Part shown: piece after piece, positions 31,307-39,180 of the stretch
How the letters are laid out: every line of letters starts with the position of its first letter
Position numbering within the stretch: position 1 is the first letter of the stretch
NCBI GenBank assembly: GCA_910584285.1
Contig: CAJTYK010000001.1
Span: 124,001 to 188,000, forward strand
Source of the DNA: an uncultured Oscillospiraceae bacterium
GTDB taxonomy: Bacteria; Bacillota; Clostridia; Oscillospirales; Oscillospiraceae
Reading direction: 5' to 3'
DNA: 64,000 bases
Made by a program: the position numbers and the translations under genes
Notes under the pieces: generated by a model
Databases searched by the model: none
Seen by the model: the letters and a program-made list of their open reading frames with translations, nothing else
Told to the model about the DNA's origin: nothing

Positions 31307-32512
31307 TTACTGCCCGTTCAGCAGCCCATCCATCATCCGCTCGCACATACTGAGCATCCGGGGCAGATGGAAGGGGCCCTTGAACGTGCTCCCCTTACAC
31401 GGGGGTTGGGTGGGCTTCCCGTCCCGGCGCAGATAACCGTACCACTCGCCGAACTCGGGATCGGAGAAGTAGGTCTTGCAGTAGTCCAGCGTCTTTTCAA
31501 ACCAGTCCAGATACTTCTCCTCCCCGGTGTCCCGGTAGAGCATCAGGCTGGCGATGAGGATCTCGTCGTGGGGCCACCACAGCTTCATGTCGTGCTCATA
31601 GGCCTCGGGGGGCTTGCCCAGGCAGTCCACAAAGTACAGCAGGCCGCCGTACTCGTTGTCCCAGCCCAGGTCGATGGCCCAGTCGAAGATCTGGGCGGCC
31701 TTCTTCACCAGCTCCCGGTCGCCGGTGCGCTGGGCGTGCTCCAGCAGGAACCACACGCCCTCGATGTCGTGGCCGGGGTTGACGACGCGGCCCTCGGTGT
31801 AGTTGAGCCGGGCCTCGCCGTCCGGGCCCACGTTCTCCAGCACGCACTTCAGCTCAGGGTGCACGTGGTACTTAAAGATCTCGTCCACGCACTGCTGGGC
31901 CCGCTGCTCGTAGAGCTCCTTGCGCTCGGGGTCCACCCGCAGCAGGGTGCCGGTGACATTGAGAATGATCATGGGGGTGCCGAAGGCCCGGCCGGTGCGG
32001 GTCTCGGGGATGGTCTTGGGGCCCAGGCCGGTGGGATCCTTCATGCCGTGGTTCAGATCCCAGTAGAGGTCGTAGGCCCGGCGGGCCCGCTCCAGGTGCT
32101 CCTCCCCGCCGGCCACGCCGTAATACTCCGCGTTGGCCAGGGCGTAGAACGCCTCGGAGAAGCAGTAGCGCCGCTGGCGCAGGGGCTTGCCGTCCTCGGT
32201 GACGGTGAAGTACAGCCGCCCCCCGGCCTCATGGTTGATGCAGTGCTTCTCCAGGAAGTCCAGGCAGCTCTTGCTGGCGGCCAGCCACTCGTCCTTGGGC
32301 CCGTAGAGGTGGCACAGGTAGGCGAAGATCCAGCCGCAGCGCCCCTGCATCCACACGCTCTTGTCGGTGGAGAACACCTTCCCCTCCCGATCCAGGCAGG
32401 TATACACCCCGCCGTGCACCGGATCCATGCCGTTCTTCAGCCAGAACGTCACACAGCGATCCAGCTCCTCCCTGAGCCACTGCTGATGGCCCTGCATACG
32501 TTTCACATCCAT
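31307..32512 (-). CDS. AGE-family N-acylglucosamine 2-epimerase
   Basis: 401 residues from the ATG at 32512 (AAAGGTGG eight bases upstream; a GTG 12 bases earlier overlaps that site). An (alpha/alpha)6-barrel protein with family residues ERVMDVKRMQ-type start, GRCGWIFAYL, GRLYFTVTEDGKPLRQRRY, NPGHDIEGVWFLLEHAQ and HDEILIASLMLYRDTG containing the catalytic-type histidines. It should interconvert ManNAc and GlcNAc. With the NanA-type lyase it gives GlcNAc, so no NanE-type ManNAc-6-P epimerase is needed. Operon with the RpiR gene. Confidence 0.88.
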   Translation of the reverse strand: MDVKRMQGHQQWLREELDRCVTFWLKNGMDPVHGGVYTCLDREGKVFSTDKSVWMQGRCGWIFAYLCHLYGPKDEWLAASKSCLDFLEKHCINHEAGGRLYFTVTEDGKPLRQRRYCFSEAFYALANAEYYGVAGGEEHLERARRAYDLYWDLNHGMKDPTGLGPKTIPETRTGRAFGTPMIILNVTGTLLRVDPERKELYEQRAQQCVDEIFKYHVHPELKCVLENVGPDGEARLNYTEGRVVNPGHDIEGVWFLLEHAQRTGDRELVKKAAQIFDWAIDLGWDNEYGGLLYFVDCLGKPPEAYEHDMKLWWPHDEILIASLMLYRDTGEEKYLDWFEKTLDYCKTYFSDPEFGEWYGYLRRDGKPTQPPCKGSTFKGPFHLPRMLSMCERMMDGLLNGQ

Positions 32513-32558
32513 AACGCGTTCCACCTTTCTGAAAATCGGTTTTGCCTAAACTACCCTT

Positions 32559-32587
32559 ATGATACCCGCCCGGAGGGGCCGCGTCAA
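32559..32587 (-). promoter_or_regulatory. Promoter of the epimerase-RpiR operon
   Basis: TTGACG (32582-32587), 17-base spacer, TATCAT (32559-32564) on the minus strand. Confidence 0.75.
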
Positions 32588-32597
32588 GGGTGTGGAC

Positions 32598-32610
32598 GAA
32601 AATAATTTTC
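32598..32610. promoter_or_regulatory. Palindrome GAAAATAATTTTC, likely RpiR operator
   Basis: GAAAAT-A-ATTTTC lies ten bases above the epimerase -35 box and between it and the plus-strand gene. It matches the palindromes at 30392-30433. A weak plus-strand promoter (TTGCGA, 16 bases, TAGTAT at 32637-32664) may serve the ROK gene. Confidence 0.6.
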
Positions 32611-32776
32611 ATTTTATCCAAAAAATGCTTGACTTTTTGCGAAAAACTGATAGGCTTATAGTATGGATACTGGGCGTTTTTTGGCTACTGTCACAAAAAA
32701 CGGGAAATTTCTTCCGTCCGGCCCGCATTTTGCCCGCATCCGTTACTTCTATGGATTGAAATGGAGGACGACTGTC

Positions 32777-34159
32777 ATGAATCATCTCGGCATCGAAGTA
32801 TCTGTGAAAAATGTCCCGGAGCTGGATCCCGGCTTCATCCCGCTGGCCCAGTTCAACCGCGCCTTCCTGGCCGGGGCGGACAAGCCCCTGGACGTGGCTG
32901 TGGAGCGCTCCAACGGCCAGGTGGCCGTGTGGCACGTGAAAATCCACGGCACGCCGGACATGGCCGCCGCCGACGAGTACTATGTGGAGCGGGTCATCAA
33001 AACCATGCTGTGGATGTACGGCGGTTTCCGGGTCTACCTCGCCGGCAGCCAGGAGCTGGCGGACAAAATGAACGTCCACTATTCCGCCACCGGCCGGCAG
33101 GCCTTTGACTGGGACTACATGGCCAACGTGTTCGAGCACCCCTTCGAGATCGTCGCCTGCGACAAGGTGCCCGCGGAGAGCAGCGACCCCAAGGCCATTG
33201 GCCGCCACCTGGACGGCTGCCGCATCGGCTTTGACGCGGGCGGCTCCGACCGGAAGGTGTCCGCCGTGGTCAACGGCGAGCCCGTGTTCTCCGAGGAGGT
33301 GGTGTGGTTCCCCAAGATCAACTCCGACCCCGACTACCACTACGACGGCATTGTGGCCGCCCTGAAGTCCGCCGCCGAGCATATGCCCCGGGTGGACGCG
33401 GTGGGCGTGTCCTCCGCCGGTGTGTATATTGACAACCGCACCATGAACGCCTCCCTGTTCCTCCAGGTGCCCAAGGATCTCTTTGACGCCAAGGTGAAGG
33501 ATATCTACATCCGCGCCATCACCGACACCTTTGGGGACGTGCCCTACATCGTGGCCAACGACGGCGACGTGTCCGCCCTGGCGGGGGCCATGAACCTGGG
33601 GGAGAACAACGTGCTGGGCATCGCCATGGGCACCAGCGAGGCGGTGGGCTACGTGGACGCCCAGGGCCGGGTCACCGGCTGGCTCAACGAGCTGGCCTTC
33701 GTGCCGGTGGACGCCAACCCCGAGGCCATGCGGGACGAGTGGAGCGGCGACATCGGCTGCGGCGTGAAGTATTTCTCCCAGGACGGGGTGATCAAGCTGG
33801 CCCCCCGGGCGGGCATTGAGCTGGACGAGTCCCTCTCCCCTGCCGAGAAGCTGAAGGTGGTGCAGAAGCTGCTGGACGAGGGCAGCGAGGCCGCCGAGAA
33901 GGTCTATCGCTCCATCGGCGTGTACCTGGGCCACTCCCTGGCCCTGTACCACGGCTATTACGGCTTCAAATATGCCCAGCTCCAGGGCCGGGTCATGTCT
34001 GGCCGGGGCGGCGACCTCATTCTGGACGCCGCCAAGGCGGTGCTGGCCGACGAGTACCCCGAGGTGGCCAACGCCATCGACGCCTCCCTGCCCGACGAGA
34101 AGGCCCGCCGGGTGGGCCAGTCTGTGGCCGCCGCCTCCCTGCCCGAGCTGAGAAAATAA
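32777..34159 (+). CDS. ROK-like sugar kinase (putative GlcNAc/ManNAc kinase)
   Basis: 460 residues from the ATG at 32777 (GGAGG eight bases upstream); the longer frame upstream covers the control region. ASKHA-type fold: the first phosphate motif is FDAGGSDRKVSAVVNGEP (about 155-172), the adenosine region VGVSSAGVYIDNR and the second ATP motif GIAMGTSEAVGYVD. The N-terminal 140 residues are an extra region compared with the usual 300-residue ROK kinase. By context it phosphorylates GlcNAc or ManNAc for NagA. I do not see the typical ROK zinc cysteines, so a non-catalytic ROK relative cannot be excluded. Confidence 0.7.
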   Translation: MNHLGIEVSVKNVPELDPGFIPLAQFNRAFLAGADKPLDVAVERSNGQVAVWHVKIHGTPDMAAADEYYVERVIKTMLWMYGGFRVYLAGSQELADKMNVHYSATGRQAFDWDYMANVFEHPFEIVACDKVPAESSDPKAIGRHLDGCRIGFDAGGSDRKVSAVVNGEPVFSEEVVWFPKINSDPDYHYDGIVAALKSAAEHMPRVDAVGVSSAGVYIDNRTMNASLFLQVPKDLFDAKVKDIYIRAITDTFGDVPYIVANDGDVSALAGAMNLGENNVLGIAMGTSEAVGYVDAQGRVTGWLNELAFVPVDANPEAMRDEWSGDIGCGVKYFSQDGVIKLAPRAGIELDESLSPAEKLKVVQKLLDEGSEAAEKVYRSIGVYLGHSLALYHGYYGFKYAQLQGRVMSGRGGDLILDAAKAVLADEYPEVANAIDASLPDEKARRVGQSVAAASLPELRK

Positions 34160-34261
34160 ACCGCAGGGGCCGGTGTCCCCACCGGCCCTGGGTAACGCTG
34201 ATTGGCAAGGCCGATGAGGACATCGGCCCCTACACATTCTGTTATCTGTGAGGTCTTTACC

Positions 34262-34915
34262 ATGAAAAAGCACATTCTCTGCCTCGGCGACTCCAACACC
34301 CACGGCTACTGCGCCGACCCCGCCGACTGCGCCGACGGCGGCATCCGCTTCAATGAGGACGAGCGGTGGACCTGCCGCCTGCAAACCGCCCTTGGCCCGG
34401 ACTACCTGGTGACGGAGGAGGGCCTGTCCGGCCGCACCACCGTGTTCCCCGATCCCCTCCATGAGACCATGGACGCGCTGAGCGTGATCTACTCCCTGCT
34501 GAAAAGCCATGAGGTCATTGACATGCTGATCATCATGCTGGGCACCAACGACGTAAAGGAACGCTTCGGAGCCAACGCCCCCTGCATTGGCATCGGCATG
34601 GAGCGGCTGGTGCGCAAGGCCCAGAGCGTGGACTGCTGGGGAGATCACGCCCCCAACATCCTGGTGGTGTGCCCGCCGGTGATCCTGCCGGAGATGGAGG
34701 GCTCGGACAACGGCCTTGCCATGGGCCGGGGCTGCATTGAGAAGTCCCGGGCGCTGCCCCCCTACCTTCGCACCCACGTAGCCCTCACCGGGGCCCACTA
34801 TGTGGAGGCGCTGGACTGCGAGTTCAACCACGTGGACGGGATGCACCTGACCCGGAAGGGCCACGCCCAGCTGGCGGACAAGCTGGCGGCGCTGGTGCCC
34901 ACCCTGATTCCCTGA
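34262..34915 (+). CDS. SGNH/GDSL-family esterase
   Basis: 217 residues from the ATG at 34262. All SGNH blocks are present: GDSNTHG with the nucleophile Ser (9-15), GLSGRTT (block II), GTND (block III) and DGMHLTRKGH with the catalytic Asp and His. No signal peptide, so it acts in the cytoplasm. Next to sialic-acid genes a role in removing O-acetyl groups from imported sialic acid is a fair guess, but arylesterase-type members are similar. It follows the ROK gene by about 100 bases that hold a GC-rich hairpin (34164-34190). Confidence 0.85.
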   Translation: MKKHILCLGDSNTHGYCADPADCADGGIRFNEDERWTCRLQTALGPDYLVTEEGLSGRTTVFPDPLHETMDALSVIYSLLKSHEVIDMLIIMLGTNDVKERFGANAPCIGIGMERLVRKAQSVDCWGDHAPNILVVCPPVILPEMEGSDNGLAMGRGCIEKSRALPPYLRTHVALTGAHYVEALDCEFNHVDGMHLTRKGHAQLADKLAALVPTLIP

Positions 34916-34925
34916 CAGACGCCGG

Positions 34926-34966
34926 CACCCGCCGGGGGGCGGACGCTTCCCGGCGGGTGTTCTGTT
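34926..34966 (+). terminator. Terminator after the SGNH esterase gene
   Basis: Stem CACCCGCCGGG/CCCGGCGGGTG followed by TTCTGTTT. Confidence 0.7.
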
Positions 34967-34984
34967 TAGAAAGGAGCCTTTGAG

Positions 34985-35446
34985 ATGAAAAAAACGCTGC
35001 CGCTGCTTGGTCTGGGCGTTGTTCCGCTGATCCCCGGCCTCCTGCTGATGTGGGCGATCCCGGCCCTGCCGTCCGCGGCTGTGTCCCTTCTTCCGGTTTT
35101 GTCGGTGCTCTTTCTCCTGGCCTGGGGGCTCGCCGCGTACAAATTGTGCGACCCTTCCGAGGGGATTCTGCGGCAGGCCCTTCCGCTGTGTGCCTTCGGC
35201 CTCCTCATGCTCCTGCTCACCCTCGTCCAGGAGCTGGCCGTGGGACACTACTGGGACGGCCCCCTGGGGCTGCTTCCCCAGGCGTTCTTCCTCCCCTGGT
35301 ACGCCTTGGCCTCCGCCGCGGCCTCCCTCCTGTCCGCCGCTGTGACCGGGCCCCTGCCCGCCTCCACCGGGGGTTGCTCCGGCGCCATTCTCCTCGCCCT
35401 GTTCGCCGCCGGCTGTGCCGGTTTCCTGGCGAGGCGGCGCGGATAA
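34985..35446 (+). CDS. Small multi-pass membrane protein, unknown function
   Basis: 153 residues with AAGGAG eight bases before the ATG. It is mostly hydrophobic with about four membrane helices (about 5-30, 34-52, 62-85, 95-120) and a last one near 128-148, ending in RRRG. No family motif is recognised. It stands alone between two terminators. Codon use is like the neighbours, so it is likely a real gene rather than a chance frame. Confidence 0.6.
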   Translation: MKKTLPLLGLGVVPLIPGLLLMWAIPALPSAAVSLLPVLSVLFLLAWGLAAYKLCDPSEGILRQALPLCAFGLLMLLLTLVQELAVGHYWDGPLGLLPQAFFLPWYALASAAASLLSAAVTGPLPASTGGCSGAILLALFAAGCAGFLARRRG

Positions 35447-35458
35447 CCTCTACAAATG

Positions 35459-35501
35459 AAGCAAGGAGCGGTACGGCCGGTGGCCGTACCGCCCCTTGCT
35501 T
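35459..35501. terminator. Bidirectional terminator between convergent genes
   Basis: Outer arms AAGCAAGG/CCTTGCTT and inner arms GGTACGGCC/GGCCGTACC form one long hairpin between the membrane protein gene and the convergent acetyltransferase gene. Confidence 0.75.
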
Positions 35502-35510
35502 CCTGAACGC

Positions 35511-36035
35511 TCACACCAGCGGCTTTATCATGATGATCCCATGACAGTGAATCCCGTAGCAGTTGGGGATCAGGCCCGCCGGAGTAAATCCATAGTCCAC
35601 AAAATAGTCAAAATGCGCTCTGCCGTGAGAAGCCAGCGCCCTCAGCTCGTCCGCATAGTTCGCCAGCGGCCTGCCGTGGCAGGACAACCCAGGGGAGCTG
35701 ATCACATACTTCAAGTTGCGGAAGCCCTGCTCCCTCGCGTGGGCCTCCGCCTGCCTCAGCAGCGGCTCCAGCTGCCCCTCCATGGCAAAGCTCCCGTTGT
35801 CGTCATACCCCAGGCACTCAATGCTCAAATAGGAGTAGCCCTCGTATTCCGCGCACAGGATCCACCCCTTGGGGGCTGTCGGCTCTCCCATATACCAGCC
35901 CACCAGCTTTGCCAGCGCGGACACCTCCAAAAGCTGCTGGTTCGCCCCCTCAAAGTCCCACCAGTCCGGTTTGATGGCGGCCATAAGCTCCGCCACTGCG
36001 GCGGCATTTGAGGAATTGATCTGATAAATTCCCAC
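35511..36035 (-). CDS. GNAT-like acetyltransferase domain protein
   Basis: About 174 residues. Weak GNAT character: a strand stretch GWILCAEYEGYSYLSIECLGYDD near residues 58-80 (in two parts) and the acetyl-CoA-type helix LEPLLRQAEAHAREQGFRNLKYV. Two GTG starts are possible, six bases apart (36041 and 36035); AGGAGG lies seven bases before the second. The gene overlaps the end of the DUF624 gene, so the two are coupled. Substrate unknown. Confidence 0.6.
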   Translation of the reverse strand: MGIYQINSSNAAAVAELMAAIKPDWWDFEGANQQLLEVSALAKLVGWYMGEPTAPKGWILCAEYEGYSYLSIECLGYDDNGSFAMEGQLEPLLRQAEAHAREQGFRNLKYVISSPGLSCHGRPLANYADELRALASHGRAHFDYFVDYGFTPAGLIPNCYGIHCHGIIMIKPLV

Positions 36036-36037
36036 GG

Positions 36038-36700
36038 TCACTCCTCCTCATCGTCCGCTTCGGGGGCGGCGCCCTCCGCCTCCCCCTGCCCCTCCATAAA
36101 GGGCTTGAACACCCGCTCCAGCAGCAGGCTGGCCAGCCACGCCCACACATAGGGCAGCACCAGCGCGGGCAGCCAATAGGCAATACTCAGCAAAACGCAT
36201 CCGGCTGTGACGATCCCCAGCCCCAGTGTGGTCAGCGGATGGGCAAAGGCCAGCTTCACGCTGGTGGCCAGCAGTCCCCCCACCCCAAAGGTAAACCGGG
36301 ACAGCACCGGGAAGATATAGGCCCCAATGCCGCAGATCACCACAAAGCATACCCAAAAGCCCACATAGAGCATCAGCATGGCCTGATCTCCCGTCCGCGC
36401 CGCCTCAAACAGCACCCCCCGCAGCTTCACCAGAACGTATCCGAGAGCTACGATCACCAGTCCAGCGGGGCACCCCACCTTGAAATTGGCCTTCAGCGAC
36501 TCCCAAAAGCGCACATAGCCCCCCAGCTGCCCCTTACGCAGATGCCGGGCCATGGCGTCGTACAGAGCGGTGGTGCCCGGCCCCAGCAGCACCACCGTGG
36601 CAGCGCAGAGCAGCCACATCAGGCTGAACGCCACCACATCTACTAAGAGCCCCAGAAAGCGGAAAAAGGCGTTTTCCGGGTTGAAAATCTTATTCAGCAT
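36038..36700 (-). CDS. DUF624 (YesL-like) membrane protein
   Basis: About 220 residues from the ATG at 36700. Several membrane helices (about 12-45, 68-92, 108-132, 150-190) and the DUF624 pattern: FFRFLGLLVDVVAFSLMWLL at the start, then GPGTTALYDAMARHLRK. YesL-type proteins often sit next to sugar transporters, but their role is not known. It overlaps the end of the TtcA-like gene by 11 bases and the start of the GNAT gene. The tail is acidic (EADDEEE). Confidence 0.82.
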   Translation of the reverse strand: MLNKIFNPENAFFRFLGLLVDVVAFSLMWLLCAATVVLLGPGTTALYDAMARHLRKGQLGGYVRFWESLKANFKVGCPAGLVIVALGYVLVKLRGVLFEAARTGDQAMLMLYVGFWVCFVVICGIGAYIFPVLSRFTFGVGGLLATSVKLAFAHPLTTLGLGIVTAGCVLLSIAYWLPALVLPYVWAWLASLLLERVFKPFMEGQGEAEGAAPEADDEEE

Positions 36701-37454
36701 CGCCGTCCTCCATTCCCCGGCGGCGCAGCCGCCGTCCGCCCCCCACCGGCCCCCACTGGGGCAGGGGCAGGCGCTGCATCGAGCCAAACACGTAGTCCTT
36801 CAGGCGGGGATAGTCCCTGGACAGCCGCGCCACCAGCTCCTTCACCTCCTGCCGCCGGGTGTTCCCGTCGGCGGGACAAGGATTGTGCACCACCGGCAGG
36901 TTGTGCCGCTTCGCCGCCCCCCGCACCATCCCTTCCCCGCAGTACAGCAGGGGGCGGATCTGGGTGATCTCCATCCGATCCAGCCAGGTCACCGGCTGGA
37001 AGCAGGACAGCCGCCCCTCGTAGAACAGGGACAGGAAAAAGGTCTCCACCGCGTCATCCCGGTGGTGGCCCAGGGCCACCTTGTGGATACCCAGCTCTTT
37101 CAGGGCGTTGTGCATGGCCCCCCGGCGCATCTTGGCACACATGGAGCAGGGGTTCTTCTCCTGCCGCACGTCGAAGATGATGTGAAAGATCTCCGTCTCA
37201 ATCAGGTGATAGGGCACCTCCAGCTCCCGGCAGAACGCCGCTACCGGACCGAAGTCCATCCCAGGTGCGCCGGGGTGGACGGTGACGGCGTGGAGCTCAA
37301 AGGGCGCGGGATAAAATTCCCGCAGCTTGGCCATGGCGTACAGCAACACCAGCGAGTCCTTCCCGCCGGACACGCCCACGGCGATCCGATCCCCCGGCTG
37401 AATCATGTCGTAGTCCTCCACGCACCGGCGCAGATAGGACAGGATATGCTGCAT
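36690..37454 (-). CDS. TtcA/TtuA-type tRNA thiolation protein
   Basis: 254 residues from the ATG at 37454 (GGGAGG eight bases upstream). PP-loop ATPase with SGGKDS at 29-34, the cysteine pair PCSMCAKMRRG near 109-119, LGHHRDDAVETFFLSLFYEGR, and a third cysteine in VVHNPCPADG. This is the pattern of TtcA, which puts sulfur on cytidine 32 of tRNA with an Fe-S cluster. The C-terminus has an Arg/Gly-rich tail. First gene of a three-gene overlapping set with the DUF624 and GNAT genes. Confidence 0.88.
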   Translation of the reverse strand: MQHILSYLRRCVEDYDMIQPGDRIAVGVSGGKDSLVLLYAMAKLREFYPAPFELHAVTVHPGAPGMDFGPVAAFCRELEVPYHLIETEIFHIIFDVRQEKNPCSMCAKMRRGAMHNALKELGIHKVALGHHRDDAVETFFLSLFYEGRLSCFQPVTWLDRMEITQIRPLLYCGEGMVRGAAKRHNLPVVHNPCPADGNTRRQEVKELVARLSRDYPRLKDYVFGSMQRLPLPQWGPVGGGRRLRRRGMEDGDAE

Positions 37455-37631
37455 GGCGTCTACCTCCCAAATCAAAGCGACAGCCGGGGAGCGGGCTTTC
37501 CCGCTCCGACAGCGCGGCCGCGAACCCCGGTCGCAAAGAAAATATCAAAGTGAGAATAACATAGTATTTTAAAGTTCAGCTGCGATTAAGCAAGTATTTG
37601 AAAAATATCTGAAAAAATCCGGATATTCCGG

Positions 37632-37660
37632 TTGACAGATCCGCTTTCCCGCATTATAAT
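37632..37660 (+). promoter_or_regulatory. Promoter of rplM-rpsI
   Basis: Perfect TTGACA (37632-37637), 17-base spacer, TATAAT (37655-37660). Confidence 0.9.
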
Positions 37661-37665
37661 ACACC

Positions 37666-37691
37666 ATGCTCCCCGTTGTAAAGGGGAGCAT
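37666..37691 (+). promoter_or_regulatory. Candidate ribosomal protein L13 leader hairpin
   Basis: Nine-pair hairpin ATGCTCCCC/GGGGAGCAT at the very 5' end of the transcript, 45 bases before the rplM start. A L13 leader used for feedback control is known in low-GC Firmicutes; the position and hairpin fit, but I cannot check the conserved bases. Confidence 0.5.
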
Positions 37692-37735
37692 TCCCTTGCT
37701 TCATACAAATTTGAGATAAATGGAGGAAACCAGAA

Positions 37736-38167
37736 ATGTCTACCTTTATGGCAAACAAGGGTAACATCCAGCGCAAGTGGTACGTGCTGGACGCTGCCGG
37801 CAAGCCTCTGGGCAAGACGGCCGTGATTGCGGCCACCATCCTGCGGGGCAAGCATAAGCCTGAGTACACCCCCCACGCCGACTGTGGCGACTTCGTCATC
37901 GTCATCAACGCAGACAAGGCGGTACTCACCGGCAAGAAGCTGGAGCAGAAGTACTACCGCACTCACTCCGGCTGGGTGGGCGGCCTCAAGGAGACCAAGT
38001 ACCGCCTGCTGATGCAGAGCAAGCCCGAGCTGGCCATGCGTCTGGCCGTCCGCGGCATGATGCCCCGGAACATCGTCACCAAGGACTCGCTGACCCGCCT
38101 GAAGATCTACCGCGGCGACAGCCATCCCCACGCCGCCCAGAAGCCCGAGCCCTGGGCCGTGGACTAA
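37736..38167 (+). CDS. rplM: Ribosomal protein uL13
   Basis: 143 residues, normal length for L13 of the large subunit. Family motifs: RKWYVLDAAGKPLGKTA (about 12-28), ATILRGKHKPEYTPH, GDFVIVINADKAVLTG and AVRGMMPRN. It is followed 14 bases later by rpsI, the usual pair. Codon use is strongly biased, as expected for a highly expressed gene. TGGAGGA lies before the ATG. Confidence 0.98.
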   Translation: MSTFMANKGNIQRKWYVLDAAGKPLGKTAVIAATILRGKHKPEYTPHADCGDFVIVINADKAVLTGKKLEQKYYRTHSGWVGGLKETKYRLLMQSKPELAMRLAVRGMMPRNIVTKDSLTRLKIYRGDSHPHAAQKPEPWAVD

Positions 38168-38181
38168 GGAGGTAACGGAAT

Positions 38182-38586
38182 ATGTACAAGAGCAAGAAGC
38201 CTTATCATTACGGCACCGGCCGCCGGAAGTCCTCCGTGGCCCGCGTCCATCTGTTCCCCGGCGGCACCGGCGCCATCACCATCAACGGCCGGGACATTGA
38301 GGAGTATTTCGGTCTGGAGACCCTGAAGATGGTGGTTCGCCAGCCCCTGAACACCACCGGCACCCTGGGCAAGGTGGACATCACCGCCACCGTCACCGGC
38401 GGCGGCGTCACCGGCCAGGCCGGCGCCCTGCGCCACGGCATCTCCCGCGCCCTGCTGGAGATGGATCCCGAGTTCCGCCCCGCCCTGAAGGCCGCTGGGT
38501 TCCTCACCCGCGATCCGCGCATGAAAGAGCGTAAGAAGTACGGCCTCAAGGCCGCCCGCCGCGCGCCTCAGTTCTCCAAGCGCTGA
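38182..38586 (+). CDS. rpsI: Ribosomal protein uS9
   Basis: 134 residues, slightly above the usual 130. Motifs: GTGRRKSSVARVHLFPGG (about 12-29), GGVTGQAGALRHGISRALLE near 74-93, and the C-terminal KKYGLKAARRAPQFSKR that reaches the P-site tRNA. AAGGAGG lies upstream of the ATG. Last gene of the rplM-rpsI operon. Confidence 0.98.
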   Translation: MYKSKKPYHYGTGRRKSSVARVHLFPGGTGAITINGRDIEEYFGLETLKMVVRQPLNTTGTLGKVDITATVTGGGVTGQAGALRHGISRALLEMDPEFRPALKAAGFLTRDPRMKERKKYGLKAARRAPQFSKR

Positions 38587-38595
38587 GTTTCCTGC

Positions 38596-38628
38596 AAAAC
38601 CCCGGAGCCACACGGTTCCGGGGTTTTT
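38596..38628 (+). terminator. Terminator of rplM-rpsI
   Basis: AAAACCCCGGA paired with TTCCGGGGTTTTT. Clear T run. Confidence 0.9.
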
Positions 38629-38729
38629 CTGTGTAGCAAGGTCTGACAAAATTGAGCCGGAAGAAACAAGAAAAGTTGAGGTCATTGAGGCTCAAAGCCC
38701 TTAAAATCAGTTTTTGAGGTTCAATTTGC

Positions 38730-38830
38730 GGTTCATTTCGACACCCTGTTTCCAGCAAAATCAGCAGGCCGCCCGTGCTGTACTCCGACCATAAGGAGAG
38801 TGGCTTGATTAGGATTTCATTGTTCGTCGG
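38730..38830 (-). pseudogene. Possible remnant of a tyrosine recombinase (integrase)
   Basis: A minus-strand frame here reads YSTGGLLILLETGCR, close to the box I core of tyrosine recombinases (LLLLETGCRISE and similar), and then runs into unrelated sequence. It lies just after the rpsI terminator and before an AT-richer island, where a decayed integration module would make sense. The match is short, so confidence is low. Confidence 0.3.
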
Positions 38831-38935
38831 ACTTGGTGGACCTGGATGGGCGCGCGGCTGTACATGGACAGAAAAAAGCAGAGAGGCCCAGCACGGCCTC
38901 CTGCTGAAAATGGAATATGCCCCTGCTCCCCCCTC

Positions 38936-38970
38936 CTGGACGCTCATCAGGCGTCCGGGTCTTTCTTTTT
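38936..38970 (+). terminator. Orphan terminator in the rpsI-MORN gap
   Basis: Nine-pair stem CCTGGACGC/GCGTCCGGG followed by TCTTTCTTTTTT. A second hairpin (GAGGCC/GGCCTC with AGCAG/CTGCT below it, 38876-38904) lies upstream. No gene that it would end is visible, so a small RNA or a lost gene may have used it. Apart from these and the repeats below, I see no gene in 38632-39348. Confidence 0.6.
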
Positions 38971-39133
38971 TAGGGAGTATTTTCCTTCAGTTCTCTCCCG
39001 CCTGCTGGCCAATTAAGTATAACATCGGTTGCTTCAAGCACAACAGCTCCGATAGCAGCCCGCAACATATTGACGTCCTCCCGGGCGCTGCTCTCATCAC
39101 GCCGGAACACAGCCTTCCACTGCATCAAGATTC

Positions 39134-39165
39134 ATTACTATGCCATTACTATGTACATTACTATG
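39134..39165. repeat. Three direct repeats ATTACTATG
   Basis: ATTACTATG at 39134-39142, 39145-39153 and 39157-39165, spaced 11 and 12 bases (about one helix turn). The last copy ends 15 bases before the -35 box of the MORN gene, which suggests a regulator binding site on one DNA face. Confidence 0.6.
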
Positions 39166-39180
39166 CTACCCAAAAAAAGC

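Noticed and set aside
32609..35248. 879-residue open frame on the minus strand opposite the ROK and esterase genes
   Set aside because: It is an antisense frame kept open by high GC content; it is rich in His, Gly, Val and Gln with no domain, and it covers two clear genes and their control region.
38546..38947. 133-residue minus-strand frame after rpsI
   Set aside because: It runs through the rpsI terminator and has no ribosome site or composition of a real protein. Only the short recombinase-like piece within it was kept as a weak remnant.
38970..39125. 51-residue minus-strand frame beginning MQWKAVFRRDESS in the rpsI-MORN gap
   Set aside because: No convincing ribosome site or family match, and its stop lies in the T run of a terminator. 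Possible gene remnant only.
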